The notes beneath the pieces are model-generated. The model saw nothing but the letters and a program-made list of their open reading frames with translations, searched no databases and was not told the DNA's origin. A program made the translations under genes and the position numbers. Below, one piece after another: positions 34,589 through 43,574 of a stretch of 64,000 nt of DNA. Numbering within the stretch: the first letter of the stretch is position 1; each line of letters begins with the position of its first letter. The stretch is taken from positions 1-64,000 of the forward strand of contig JAFUBM010000019.1 of assembly GCA_017460225.1 (NCBI GenBank), read 5' to 3'. This DNA is from Candidatus Saccharimonadota bacterium. Its GTDB lineage: Bacteria > Patescibacteriota > Saccharimonadia > Saccharimonadales > Saccharimonadaceae.

Positions 34589-35859
34589 AAGCGGAGTTTG
34601 CCGGCGAGGGTGGAGACGAGAGATTTGTCGCAAGAGCCAACGGCGACGAGCGAGGAGATACGGGAGTCGATAAACTCGCGGGCGAGCTCGACAATCTCGG
34701 TCTTGTCGACGGTGCGGACGATGTCGGGAATCTTGCCGTAGTTCTCGACTTCGTCGGCTTTGAAAAACTCTTCGGCGTAGAAGTCGGCGATTTGGCCAAC
34801 GGTCTGGGCGGCCATCTGGAAGCGGCCAAGAGTATAGCTTTTGGCGGCTTCGAGGTCGGCGTCGTCCAGCTCGCCGTTTAAGACGCGCAAGAGTTCGTCG
34901 TGAATCAAATCAAAGAGCTCTACGGCGTGCTCTTCCTCGACTTCACCGTCGAAATCCCAGGAAGACTTGGACTCGTCCATATTGAGCGAGCTGCCCATAC
35001 CGTAGACCAGGCCGCGCCGGCGGGCTTCGCCAAAAATCCGGGAGGACATGGTGCCGGTCAAAATATGGTTAAGACAGGCGAGGGCGATAGTGCAGGAAGC
35101 GTCGAGACGACGTGGGGTAACGAAGGAGAAGCCAAAGGTGAGGTTAGACGCGTCTTTGCGGCGGATGAGAGTGGGCTCGGCGGAGTGAAGGTCATCTAGG
35201 GGGACTTCGAGGCGGTCGCCCTGGCGTAAGTCCCAAGAGTTGAGCATCTTGATAATCTTGCGGCGGCGAGCAAAGCCGAGGTTGCCGGCGATAACAAAGC
35301 GCATATTGCCAGCGGTATGGGTGCGGCGGTAGTGTTCGCGGATGTCTTTTAGCTCGATGTCGGGAAGCGTGCGGAGACGGTCGGCGAGATTCTCGACGTT
35401 TTCGCCGATGGACTGCTGGAGACGCGGCCAGAGAAGGCGGTTGTAATCGTTTAAGTAGCTAGTAAGCTCGGATTTGACGTTGCCCTTTTCGCTTTTGAGC
35501 TCGACGTCGTTAAAGTGGGGGCTGCAGAGGGCGAGGCGTTTTAAGTCGAGGATGCGACTCCACTCAAAATCCGCACATTCGGTCTCATAGACAATCGAAA
35601 GGTCAGAGGTCCAGGCGTTGTGGTAGGCGCCGTTTTTGGTAAACTCGGATTCGTAGGCGGACTCGGACTTGTATTTGGCGTTGGCACCAAAGCTAAGGTG
35701 TTCTACTACATGGGCGATTTCAAAAATCTCGGGTTTTTTGGCGTAGCGCAAGCCGCCACGGAATTGGACGCGGGTGGACATAACGCTAGCGCCAGGGACG
35801 TTGATGAGAAGTCCCTTGGCACCGGATTTGAGAGTGACGGTTTCGACGGAATGGCGCAT
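34585..35859 (-). CDS. M16-family zinc metallopeptidase
   Basis: A 424-residue protein of the insulinase/processing-peptidase type. The inverted zinc motif HxxEH is present as HVVEHLSFG (about residues 48-56), with the distal glutamate likely in ELKSEKGNVKSEL (about 120-132). Two repeated halves with an inter-domain linker are typical of the family. Members degrade short peptides in a closed chamber; many bacterial ones work as pairs, but no partner is adjacent. No signal peptide is seen. The stop codon overlaps the convergent CofE-like gene (shared CTAG). Confidence 0.83.
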   Translation of the reverse strand: MRHSVETVTLKSGAKGLLINVPGASVMSTRVQFRGGLRYAKKPEIFEIAHVVEHLSFGANAKYKSESAYESEFTKNGAYHNAWTSDLSIVYETECADFEWSRILDLKRLALCSPHFNDVELKSEKGNVKSELTSYLNDYNRLLWPRLQQSIGENVENLADRLRTLPDIELKDIREHYRRTHTAGNMRFVIAGNLGFARRRKIIKMLNSWDLRQGDRLEVPLDDLHSAEPTLIRRKDASNLTFGFSFVTPRRLDASCTIALACLNHILTGTMSSRIFGEARRRGLVYGMGSSLNMDESKSSWDFDGEVEEEHAVELFDLIHDELLRVLNGELDDADLEAAKSYTLGRFQMAAQTVGQIADFYAEEFFKADEVENYGKIPDIVRTVDKTEIVELAREFIDSRISSLVAVGSCDKSLVSTLAGKLRF

Positions 35860-35876
35860 ATATAATATATATTGGG

Positions 35877-38582
35877 TTAGCGGCGCTTGCGGTTCTGGCG
35901 CTGTTTCTTGCGGGCCTTTTTGACCTTGTTGCGTTGGGTATTGACGTTGGTGTTGGCGCCGGACGGTTTTTTAGCCAGGGATTTGTTCTCGGCCTTAAAC
36001 TCGGAGTCGAGATTTTTCTCGCCTTTACTGATTTCGTTGACGCCCTTTTCGTTGCCCTTGCCGGCCATCTTGGTGAGCTCGGAATCGTATTCGTCGTCGG
36101 TGTTTTCCGGCTTCTTGGCGTCTTGGACGGAGAGGGTGAGCAACAGGCGAAGGACTTGCTCGCGAAGATTGCGCTCGAGGCCATCAAAGAGCTTCTGGGA
36201 CTCGGAGCGATATTCTACCAGCGGGTCGCGTTGGCCGACCGAACGCCAGTGGATACCCTCGCGGAGGTGTTGCATATTCTCGAGATGTTGCATCCAGAGA
36301 GCATCGAGGACGCGGAGGTAGACGTCGCGCTCGAGCTTGCGCATGAGGTCGCTGCCGACTTCCTCTTCCTTTCTGGCATAGGCTTCTTCGACGGCTTCGC
36401 GCGCGAGCTTGGCGCGGTCTTTTTCTTTGTGAAGCAAACCGATTTCTTTGACTAATTCTTCCTCTACGGTTGGGAAGACGGCGCGGAACTTGGAGACAAA
36501 TTGTTTGTCGACGCGGGAGGAGAACATGGTAAGCTCGGCGCAGGCGTCGGCGATGAGGCGCTTAATCTCCGGAGTGATGTCTTCGCCCTCGAGAATCTTG
36601 CGGCGGATGCCGTAGACAACCTTGCGGTGGCGGTTGATGACGTTGTCGTATTGGACGACGTTTTTGCGGGAGTCGAAGTTAAAGCCTTCGATCTTTTTCT
36701 GAGCGTTTTCGAGAGTTTTGGAGATGGACTTGGTCTGAATCGGGGTGTCTTCGTCAACGCCGAGGCGAGACATCAGCGCGGCGACGCGTTCGCCTTGGAA
36801 GATACGCATAAGGTCGTCTTCGCAGGAGACAAAGAACTGGGTTGTCCCGGGGTCTCCCTGGCGGCCACCACGGCCACGGAGCTGGTTGTCGACGCGGCGG
36901 GAATCGTGGCGGGCGGAGCCGATGACGACGAGACCGCCGAGTTCTTTAACCCCCTCACCAAGCTTAATGTCAGTACCACGGCCGGCCATGTTGGTGGCAA
37001 GGGTGATGGCGCCCTTTTCGCCAGCCTTTTCGATAATGGCAGCTTCGCGTTCGTTGTTTTTGGCGTTTAAGATTTCGTAGGGGATGCCGCGTTGGTCGAG
37101 GTAGCGGGCGATTTCTTCGTTGTTGGCGATAGAATCGGAGCCAACAAGGACGGGCTGACCTTTGGCGTGGTATTTTTCGATTTCGCTGGCGATGGCGCGG
37201 AGCTTGCCGGCCTTGGTGCGGAAAATTAAATCGTCTTTATCGACGCGGGCGATGGGCTTGTTGGGCGGAATCTGGATGACGTCGAGGGCGTAGATTTGCT
37301 GGAACTCTTCGGCTTCGGTAAAGGCGGTGCCGGTCATACCGGAGAGCTTTTTGTAGAGGCGGAAGAAGTTTTGGAAAGAAATCGTGGCGAGAGTCATGGA
37401 CTCTTGCTTCACGGCGACGCCTTCTTTGGCCTCGATGGCTTGGTGGAGACCTTCGTTGTAGCGGCGGCCTTGCATCAGACGGCCGGTGTGTTCGTCGACG
37501 ATGATGACTTCGCCGGAGTTGGTGACGACGTAGTCTTTGTCGCGCTTAAAGAGGACTTGAGCGCGGAGGGCTTGCTCCATGTGGTAGACGAGGCGGGTGT
37601 TGGTGGTAGAATAGAGCTCGTCGACACCGAGAAGCTTCTCGACCTTTTCGACACCGGCGTCGGTCAGGGTAGCGGAGCGGTGTTTTTCGTCGAGGACGTA
37701 ATCATCCGGAGAAAGCTGGGAAGCGATCTTGGCGAACTGGTAATAAGCGTCGGGGTTGTCGCCGGCGGGAGCGGAGATAATCAGCGGGGTGCGGGCTTCA
37801 TCGATCAAGATGGAATCGACTTCGTCGACGATGGCAAAGTTGAGCTCGCGCTGGCGGAGGAACTTGGTCTCGGAGGTCATGTTGTCGCGGAGGTAGTCAA
37901 AACCGAACTCGTTGTTGGTACCGTAAGTGATGTCGGCAAGGTAAGCCTCTTTGCGGGTGGCCGGGCGGAGATGACGGAAGCGTTCGTCGGCGTGGTCAAC
38001 GTTTTCGTAGTTTTTGTCGTAGATAAAGGAGGCTTCGTTGATGATGACGCCTACGGAGAGGCCGAGAAAATCGTAGACCGGGCCGTTCCAGCCGGCGTCG
38101 CGCTGGGCGAGATAATCGTTGACCGTGACGACGTGAACGCCTTTGCCCTCAAGGGCGTTAAGGACGGCAGGGAGGAGGGCGACGAGGGTCTTGCCTTCGC
38201 CGGTCTTCATCTCGGCGACGTTGCCTTCGTGGAGGACCATACCGCCGATGAGCTGGACGTCAAAGTGGCGCATACCGAGGACGCGTTTGGTGGCTTCGCG
38301 GACGAGGGCAAAAGTGTCCGGAAGGATGTCGTCGAGGGACTTTTTCTTCAGCTTGTCCTTGAGCAAGCCGGACTGGGCAGCGAGCTCGGCATCAGACATA
38401 GCCTCAAACTTAGGCTCGAGCTTGTTGATCTCCTGGGCGCGCTTATAGAGACGCTTTAAGGTCTTCTTCTGAGCGTCGCCAAAGACGCCTTGGAGAAATT
38501 TCTCTAGCGCGGTTTTGTCGGCGAGCTTGTCGGACGGTTTCTTTTCTTTCTTGGGTTTGGGGGTTTTCTGCTGTTTCGGCAT
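35877..38582 (-). CDS. secA: Preprotein translocase ATPase SecA
   Basis: A 901-residue SecA that drives exported proteins through SecY. Helicase motifs: EMKTGEGKTLVALLPAVLNA (Walker A), VDEVDSILIDEARTPLIIS (Walker B/DEAD), TNMAGRGTDIKLG and RGRGGRQGDPGTTQFFVS. Both ends are unusual: a Lys-rich start (MPKQQKTPKPKKEKK) and a basic tail (KKARKKQRQNRKRR) in place of the zinc-binding CxCxSGxxxxxCH domain. Its partner gene secY is at 49135. Confidence 0.96.
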   Translation of the reverse strand: MPKQQKTPKPKKEKKPSDKLADKTALEKFLQGVFGDAQKKTLKRLYKRAQEINKLEPKFEAMSDAELAAQSGLLKDKLKKKSLDDILPDTFALVREATKRVLGMRHFDVQLIGGMVLHEGNVAEMKTGEGKTLVALLPAVLNALEGKGVHVVTVNDYLAQRDAGWNGPVYDFLGLSVGVIINEASFIYDKNYENVDHADERFRHLRPATRKEAYLADITYGTNNEFGFDYLRDNMTSETKFLRQRELNFAIVDEVDSILIDEARTPLIISAPAGDNPDAYYQFAKIASQLSPDDYVLDEKHRSATLTDAGVEKVEKLLGVDELYSTTNTRLVYHMEQALRAQVLFKRDKDYVVTNSGEVIIVDEHTGRLMQGRRYNEGLHQAIEAKEGVAVKQESMTLATISFQNFFRLYKKLSGMTGTAFTEAEEFQQIYALDVIQIPPNKPIARVDKDDLIFRTKAGKLRAIASEIEKYHAKGQPVLVGSDSIANNEEIARYLDQRGIPYEILNAKNNEREAAIIEKAGEKGAITLATNMAGRGTDIKLGEGVKELGGLVVIGSARHDSRRVDNQLRGRGGRQGDPGTTQFFVSCEDDLMRIFQGERVAALMSRLGVDEDTPIQTKSISKTLENAQKKIEGFNFDSRKNVVQYDNVINRHRKVVYGIRRKILEGEDITPEIKRLIADACAELTMFSSRVDKQFVSKFRAVFPTVEEELVKEIGLLHKEKDRAKLAREAVEEAYARKEEEVGSDLMRKLERDVYLRVLDALWMQHLENMQHLREGIHWRSVGQRDPLVEYRSESQKLFDGLERNLREQVLRLLLTLSVQDAKKPENTDDEYDSELTKMAGKGNEKGVNEISKGEKNLDSEFKAENKSLAKKPSGANTNVNTQRNKVKKARKKQRQNRKRR

Positions 38583-38607
38583 AACGGACTCCAGTGGGTT
38601 AAAGTTG

Positions 38608-38973
38608 TTATTTTTTGCGGAAGAAGCGGGACAAGCCCTTTTTCTCTTTCTTGAGGTGGGGGGTCTGCTCGAGCTTGTAGCGGCGAATCTGGCCGGTCAA
38701 CTTGGCCTCAACGATGTCGATGCCGGCGTAGAGGTTGGAGCACTCGTCTTTAGCGGAGAGGACTTTGCCGCCAGGGATTTCCATGGCGACGGAGATTTCG
38801 TATTTGTTGCCTTTGTCGCGCTTGACTTCGGTCACGACGACCTTGGCGACGACGTCTTTTTTGCTGCCGCGAGGGAGATATTTGTCGAGCTTGCCGATTT
38901 TTTTGCTGGCGTATTTTTTGAAGTTTTCTTCAATCTTGTAGTTACTCCCGGAAATGTCGAGTTTGTTGATCAT
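38608..38973 (-). CDS. hpf: Ribosome hibernation-promoting factor (HPF/RaiA family)
   Basis: A 121-residue short-type HPF. The S30AE fold is seen in INKLDISGSNYKIEENFKKY, the basic KKIGKLDKYLPRGSK stretch, VVVTEVKRDKGNKYEISVAM and LYAGIDIVEAKLTGQIRRYK. It binds the decoding region of idle 30S subunits. The long-form C-terminal dimer domain is absent; a short basic tail replaces it. Its ATG shares one base with the serS stop (TAATG). Confidence 0.88.
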   Translation of the reverse strand: MINKLDISGSNYKIEENFKKYASKKIGKLDKYLPRGSKKDVVAKVVVTEVKRDKGNKYEISVAMEIPGGKVLSAKDECSNLYAGIDIVEAKLTGQIRRYKLEQTPHLKKEKKGLSRFFRKK

Positions 38974-40223
38974 TAGATTTCCTCCTTGTTGTTAAGATAA
39001 GGCTTAAGAACGTCCGGGACTTTCAGCTTCCCGTCTTGTTGAGCGTAGTTTTCGATCACGGCGACAAGCGTGCGGGCGAGGGAGATGGCGGTGCCGTTTA
39101 AGGTGTGTGCGACGGCGAGCGAGCCGTCCGGCCGACGGACACGGATGTTGAGAGAGCGGGCCTGGAAATCGGTGCAGTTGGAGCAAGAGGTGAGCTCACG
39201 GTAGGTCTGGTCTGCAGGAGACCAGTATTCGATGTCGTATTTTTTGGCGGCGGGAGAGCCGAGGTCTCCGGCGGCGATGTTGATAACGCGATAGGGGATC
39301 CCGAGGTCTTGCCAGATGTTCTCCTCGATAGAGAGGATTTTTTCGTGCATTTCCTTGGACTGTTCTGGGAGGCAGAAAACGTACATCTCGAGCTTATTGA
39401 ACTGGTGGACGCGGAAGAGTCCGCGGGTGTGCTTGCCGTAGGCGCCGGCTTCTTTGCGGAAACAGGCGGAAAGCCCGGCGTAGCAGAGTGGGAGGTCCTT
39501 AGCCTCTAGAATCTCATCCATATGGTAGCCGGTAAGGGGCATCTCGGCGGTGGCGATGAGAGCTAGATCTTCCCCTTCGACGAAGTATTCGTCAGACTGG
39601 TCGCTGGTCCGCGGGTTGAAGCCACAGCCCTCGAGGACGTTGGACGAGACGAGATCCGGGACGGTCATAAAGGTAAAGCCGGCTTCGGTGACCTTTTTGA
39701 GGCCGTATTGGATGAGGGCGTTTTCGAGGAGAGCGAGGTCGCCCTTGAGATAATAAAACTTAGCGCCGGCGACTTTGGCGCCACGCTCAAAGTCGACCCA
39801 ATCGCGGGAGACAGCATAGTCTAGATGATCCACGCCGGATTTTTTCTTCTCACCCCAAGCTTTAACCTCGACGGAATCTTCTTCCCCGCCTAGGGGAACG
39901 TCGTCAAAAATGACGTTGGGGACGGATTTGAGCTGAATTTTGAGCGCGGAGGAAAGTTCCGAAAGTTCGGCTTCTTTCTGGGACAGCTGATCTTTGATTT
40001 CTTTGCCGGCGGCGATAAGGGAGGCGTCTGGCTTACCCTTGACGCCCTTGAGCTTGGCGGCGTTGGCGTTTTTCTGTTGACGAAGGTCTTCGACGATCTT
40101 GAGGACGGCGCGGCGGTCGTCATCTAGCTTTAAGAGTGTATCAAGCGAGACTTTGTAGCGTTTCTCGCGGATAGCGCGGGCGACAGCGTCTCGATTTTCG
40201 CGAATAAAATTGATGTCTAACAT
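38973..40223 (-). CDS. serS: Seryl-tRNA synthetase
   Basis: A 416-residue class II synthetase. An N-terminal antiparallel coiled coil (about 30-105) grips the long arm of tRNA-Ser; the catalytic domain has motif 2 CFRKEAGAYGKHTRGLFRVH and motif 3 LNGTAISLARTLVAVIENY. MLDINFIRENRDAVARAI is the family start. TGA-TATAAT lies 6 nt before the ATG (40230-40235). Normal length. Confidence 0.96.
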   Translation of the reverse strand: MLDINFIRENRDAVARAIREKRYKVSLDTLLKLDDDRRAVLKIVEDLRQQKNANAAKLKGVKGKPDASLIAAGKEIKDQLSQKEAELSELSSALKIQLKSVPNVIFDDVPLGGEEDSVEVKAWGEKKKSGVDHLDYAVSRDWVDFERGAKVAGAKFYYLKGDLALLENALIQYGLKKVTEAGFTFMTVPDLVSSNVLEGCGFNPRTSDQSDEYFVEGEDLALIATAEMPLTGYHMDEILEAKDLPLCYAGLSACFRKEAGAYGKHTRGLFRVHQFNKLEMYVFCLPEQSKEMHEKILSIEENIWQDLGIPYRVINIAAGDLGSPAAKKYDIEYWSPADQTYRELTSCSNCTDFQARSLNIRVRRPDGSLAVAHTLNGTAISLARTLVAVIENYAQQDGKLKVPDVLKPYLNNKEEI

Positions 40224-40235
40224 AGGGTTATTATA

Positions 40236-40841
40236 TCATAAAGTAGTACGGTTCGACAATGCGGCAGAGAGGGTAATTTGGTCGGCATAGGAGAGGTCGA
40301 CCCCGAGGGGTAGGCCGCGAGCGAGGCGAGTAATCTTTAGCTCGGGGAAGCGCTCGGCGAGGAGCTTTTGGAGCAGGAGGGCGGTGGACTCGCCCTCGAC
40401 GCTAGGGTTGGTAGCGATGATGACTTCTTTAACGGAATCGTCCGCAACGCGGGAGATGAGCTCTTTGATGTGGAGCTGGTCTGGAGTGATGCCGTCGATG
40501 GGGGAGATGGCGCCACCGAGGACGTGATAGGTCCCCTGATATTGTTTGGTCTGCTCGATGGCATAGATGTCGAGTGGTTCTTCGACGACGAGGACGGAGG
40601 TTTTGTCGCGGGCGGGGTCGGCGTAGAACTCGGAGACGGAACGGTCGGCGTCGATCAAGGCAAAGGTCTTGGGACAAGATTTGACGCCAGAATGGAGCGC
40701 GCCAAGGGTCTCGGCGATGGTCTCGGCAACCTTGGGGTTGGAGCGAAACAGAAAGTAAGCGTAGCGTTCCGCCGTGCGCGGACCAACGCCGGGAAGATGC
40801 CCGAGGGCATCGATGCAGTCGAGGAGAGCCTTGGGAAGCAT
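40236..40841 (-). CDS. recR: Recombination protein RecR, zinc-less variant
   Basis: A 201-residue RecR, which with RecO/RecF loads RecA at gaps. The N-terminal helix-hairpin-helix (LGHLPGVGPRTAERYAYFL) and the Toprim domain (VLVVEEPLDIYAIEQT, then ATNPSVEGESTALLL) are intact. The four-Cys zinc finger between them is lost: the stretch reads SCPKTFALIDADRSVSEFYA, keeping one Cys. This is the only gene in the window seen to end in TGA. ybaB lies 8 bp upstream, the usual partner order. Confidence 0.92.
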   Translation of the reverse strand: MLPKALLDCIDALGHLPGVGPRTAERYAYFLFRSNPKVAETIAETLGALHSGVKSCPKTFALIDADRSVSEFYADPARDKTSVLVVEEPLDIYAIEQTKQYQGTYHVLGGAISPIDGITPDQLHIKELISRVADDSVKEVIIATNPSVEGESTALLLQKLLAERFPELKITRLARGLPLGVDLSYADQITLSAALSNRTTL

Positions 40842-40849
40842 AAGCTAGA

Positions 40850-41152
40850 CTAGAAGCCGAGATTACCGAGGTTTAAGTTGCCCATTAGGGGCTTCATCTT
40901 CTCCGTAGCGATTTCTTGGGCCTTGGCGTAGCCGTCGCGGAAGCAGCTCTCGATCCAGCGCTCAAGCTCGCGGATGTCGTCAAAATCAATCTTCTCTGGG
41001 TCGAGCGTGACCTTTTTGACCTTGAGCTCGCCGTTGATTTGGACGACAACGGCACCATCGCCGGCTTCGACCTCGACGATTTCGTTCTTGAGGTCTTTTT
41101 GCGCCTTGCGCAACTGGTTTAGCATTTTCATTTGATCCATAGTTTGGCCCAT
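40850..41152 (-). CDS. ybaB: Nucleoid-associated protein, YbaB/EbfC family
   Basis: A 100-residue DNA-binding dimer of the YbaB type: QMKMLNQLRKAQKDLKNEIV, then AVVVQINGELKVKKVTLDPE and DIRELERWIESCFRDGYAKA. Usually found with recR, as here. It is 8 bp downstream of a membrane glycosyltransferase gene and may share its transcript. Confidence 0.9.
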   Translation of the reverse strand: MGQTMDQMKMLNQLRKAQKDLKNEIVEVEAGDGAVVVQINGELKVKKVTLDPEKIDFDDIRELERWIESCFRDGYAKAQEIATEKMKPLMGNLNLGNLGF

Positions 41153-41160
41153 AAAAACTC

Positions 41161-42630
41161 CTAATTATTTACAAAATAACGATATATGTATATTCTATCA
41201 GAATTGTCGGATTTTGGGGAGGTGATAATCTGGGTGAGGTGGTAGTGCTCAGGGAGAGAGGCGGCTTTGCCGAGGGTGGCGAGGGTTGGCTTGGCGCTGG
41301 TCTTCTCAAAGAGGGAGAGGTCGGAGAGGAGGTTGATGGCATGGGTGCGGTCTTCGTAGACCTCAAAGAAGCGATAAGTCAGAGGGTCATCGGCGATGTA
41401 GAGATAAGTCTCGTCGTCGAGCGAGCTGGAGACGAGAGACAAGTCGGACGAGAACTCGCTAGCTACGATAGGGGTATAGCGGTAGCCGTAGACGTAGTGA
41501 TTAAGGCTGGGGATAATCATCAGGGAGAGGAGGATGCCAAGCGGAAAGATGGCAAAAATGCGGGCGTAAGGGTTCTCCGGGAAGAGACCGTACCATTTCT
41601 CGAGGAGGTAGCGGAGACCATGGGCGGTGAGGATGGCAAAGGGGAGGAGAAGGAGCAGGGCGGAGTCCGGGACGAGCCCGGCAAGGAGCACGGAGAAGAC
41701 GATGAAACAGCTAGCGATGGCGTTGCGCGAGGCAAGAAAACCTTTGCGCGTAGAGAAGAGACCGGTAAGCGCGAGCGCAAACTCGGCTAGGCCAATCAGC
41801 GGGGAGAGATAGACGCCGTCTAGAGGCTTCTTCCACATGAAGAACGGCAGGAAGCCGGTTTTAATGTTGCTAAAAACTTGGCTAAAGGAAAAATCCTTGG
41901 CAAAGAAGAGCGAAAGTGCAACGGAGCTGCTGCTGAAGAGATTAGTGAGCCACATGGCAAAGCCGGCGAGCAGTAAAATACCCATGGCAATAAGGGGGAC
42001 TTTGGGCAGGCTCTTGACGGTAAAGCGGAGATGAGGGTTCCAGAGGGTGAAGAAGATGATAAAGAGGACGAGGTAAATCAAATGAGGAGTGTAGATAGAG
42101 AGAAGGAGCGCTAGGGCGAAGACATAACAGAAGATGGGGTTGGGGGATTTTTCTCCCTGGATTTTGCTACCGAGCCAGAGCAGGAGCGTAGGCCAAAAGA
42201 CCAGCATAATGAGCGGCGTGCCGGAGCCGGCGAGATAGAGGAAAGACGTGGAGAGAACGGCAAGGATGGAGGCGAGGAGGGCGACGTTGGACTTAAACCA
42301 GCGGTTGAGCAGGAGAATCAGCAACAGTCCCAGGAGGAGACCGATAAGGATACTGGGGAGTTTGATAACGTAGGGAGTCATACCAAAGGCGAGAATACAG
42401 AGCTTCTGGAGGACGTGATAAGGCAGGTCAACGAGGTCGCCGGAGGTGACGGAAGAAAAGTGGAGATTATAGCTAGAGACGGCGGAGGCCATCTCGGCCT
42501 CGGAGAGGCCGGCGGGAGAAATCAGCGGGATACCAAAAAGTAGAGCGGTAAAGGCGAGGCCGAGGAGAATGTAGCCGATATAAAAGCGATAGCGGTAGAG
42601 GAAAAGTCGAGAAATAACGAGTTTACTCAT
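41161..42630 (-). CDS. Multi-pass membrane protein, likely GT-C type glycosyltransferase
   Basis: A 489-residue protein with 10-12 predicted membrane helices and a C-terminal soluble domain of about 110 residues. The first outside loop has an acidic pair in GLSEAEMASAVSSYN, the position of the catalytic Asp/Glu of PMT/ArnT-type (GT39/83) glycosyltransferases. It would transfer a sugar from a lipid carrier onto a protein or lipid outside the membrane. Sugar and acceptor cannot be told. TGC-TATAAT lies 7 nt before the ATG. Confidence 0.6.
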   Translation of the reverse strand: MSKLVISRLFLYRYRFYIGYILLGLAFTALLFGIPLISPAGLSEAEMASAVSSYNLHFSSVTSGDLVDLPYHVLQKLCILAFGMTPYVIKLPSILIGLLLGLLLILLLNRWFKSNVALLASILAVLSTSFLYLAGSGTPLIMLVFWPTLLLWLGSKIQGEKSPNPIFCYVFALALLLSIYTPHLIYLVLFIIFFTLWNPHLRFTVKSLPKVPLIAMGILLLAGFAMWLTNLFSSSSVALSLFFAKDFSFSQVFSNIKTGFLPFFMWKKPLDGVYLSPLIGLAEFALALTGLFSTRKGFLASRNAIASCFIVFSVLLAGLVPDSALLLLLPFAILTAHGLRYLLEKWYGLFPENPYARIFAIFPLGILLSLMIIPSLNHYVYGYRYTPIVASEFSSDLSLVSSSLDDETYLYIADDPLTYRFFEVYEDRTHAINLLSDLSLFEKTSAKPTLATLGKAASLPEHYHLTQIITSPKSDNSDRIYIYRYFVNN

Positions 42631-42676
42631 TCGTCTTATTATAGCATATCAAAAGCGCTTACGGCAACTTTCTGGG

Positions 42677-43438
42677 CTAGACGGCGGTGTAGCCACCATC
42701 GACAGGAAGAATGGCACCGGTAACGTAGCTGGCTTCGCGCGAAGCGAGGAAGACCGCCGCAGCGTCGAGCTCCCCTGGCTGGCCGTAGCGGCTCATGGGG
42801 ACGTGGATTTTGGCAAATTGTTGGAAAGTTTCTGTGTCTAGGACGGGCTGGGTAAGCTCGGTATAGAAGTAGCCTGGACAAATGGCGTTGACGGTAATTC
42901 CCTCCTTGGCGAGCTCGGCGGCAGCGGCGCGGGTAAAGTTGACGACGGCGCCTTTGGAGGTATGGTAGGCAATAGTAGGGATTTCCGTGTTGCCTACAAG
43001 ACCATACATACTGGCGATGTTGATGATGCGGCCGTAATGATTTTTTTGCATGATTTTACCAAAGGCGCGAGTCATCTTAAACACAGAGGTTTCGTCGGTG
43101 GCGATGGTGAAGTCCCATTCATCGTCTGCCATGTCTAGTACGCCTTTGTCTTTGGAGCTGCCAGCACAGTTAAAGAGAATGTCCACTTTTTTGAAGTGCT
43201 TTTCGACCTTTTCGGCGGCAGCGTTGATGGACTCGGTAGAAGTAACGTCGCATTTGATGGGTAAGACCTCTACTTTGTATTTTTCTGATAGTTCTTTGGC
43301 GAAAGACTCGAGACGCTCAAAACGGCGAGCGAGGAGGGCGAGAGACGCACCTTGACGCGCAAAAGCTTCGGCGATTTGTTTGCCTAATCCAGAACTGGCT
43401 CCGGTAACGACGGCGACTTGATTTTTAAGACTAAACAT
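42677..43438 (-). CDS. Short-chain dehydrogenase/reductase
   Basis: A 253-residue classical SDR: cofactor loop VTGASSGLGKQIAEAF, NCAGS, the catalytic set Ser (INIASMYGL), Tyr and Lys (AYHTSKGAVVNF), CPGYFYTE, and the ending GAILPVDGGYTAV. It resembles gluconate 5-dehydrogenases and 3-oxoacyl-ACP reductases; the substrate is not evident. The ATG at 43438 follows AAGGAGGT; a longer frame start lacks a ribosome site. The tRNA-Leu gene lies immediately upstream on the same strand, so both may come from one transcript. Confidence 0.82.
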   Translation of the reverse strand: MFSLKNQVAVVTGASSGLGKQIAEAFARQGASLALLARRFERLESFAKELSEKYKVEVLPIKCDVTSTESINAAAEKVEKHFKKVDILFNCAGSSKDKGVLDMADDEWDFTIATDETSVFKMTRAFGKIMQKNHYGRIINIASMYGLVGNTEIPTIAYHTSKGAVVNFTRAAAAELAKEGITVNAICPGYFYTELTQPVLDTETFQQFAKIHVPMSRYGQPGELDAAAVFLASREASYVTGAILPVDGGYTAV

Positions 43439-43466
43439 AAAAACCTCCTTATAAAAAATCAACTGA

Positions 43467-43553
43467 TGGTGGGCGAAGTGGGAATCGAACCCACACTCCC
43501 TTGCGGGAACTAGATTTTGAGTCTGGCGCGTCTACCAATTCCGCCATTCGCCC
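43467..43553 (-). tRNA. tRNA-Leu (anticodon CAA)
   Basis: An 87-nt tRNA with encoded CCA. Acceptor arms GGGCGAA / TTCGCCC pair fully; D arm TGGCGGAATTGGTAGACG; anticodon loop CTCAAAA (anticodon CAA at 43517-43519); long variable arm TTCCCGCAAGGGAG typical of class II leucine tRNAs; T arm with GGTTCGATTCC. One A-C mismatch is seen in the anticodon stem. Reads UUG. Confidence 0.95.
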
Positions 43554-43574
43554 AATAAAGATATTTTACTATAA

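Noticed and set aside
37296-38459. Long plus-strand open frame (387 codons) opposite secA, and many similar antisense frames
   Set aside because: The composition of minus-strand genes leaves few stops on the other strand. The translations are Asp/Glu/Gly/Val-rich with no motif, and lie opposite clear core genes.
40236-40841. UGA read as glycine (code 25)
   Set aside because: RF2 with SPF is present, all genes are full length with UGA as stop, and recR has its normal length ending at UGA.
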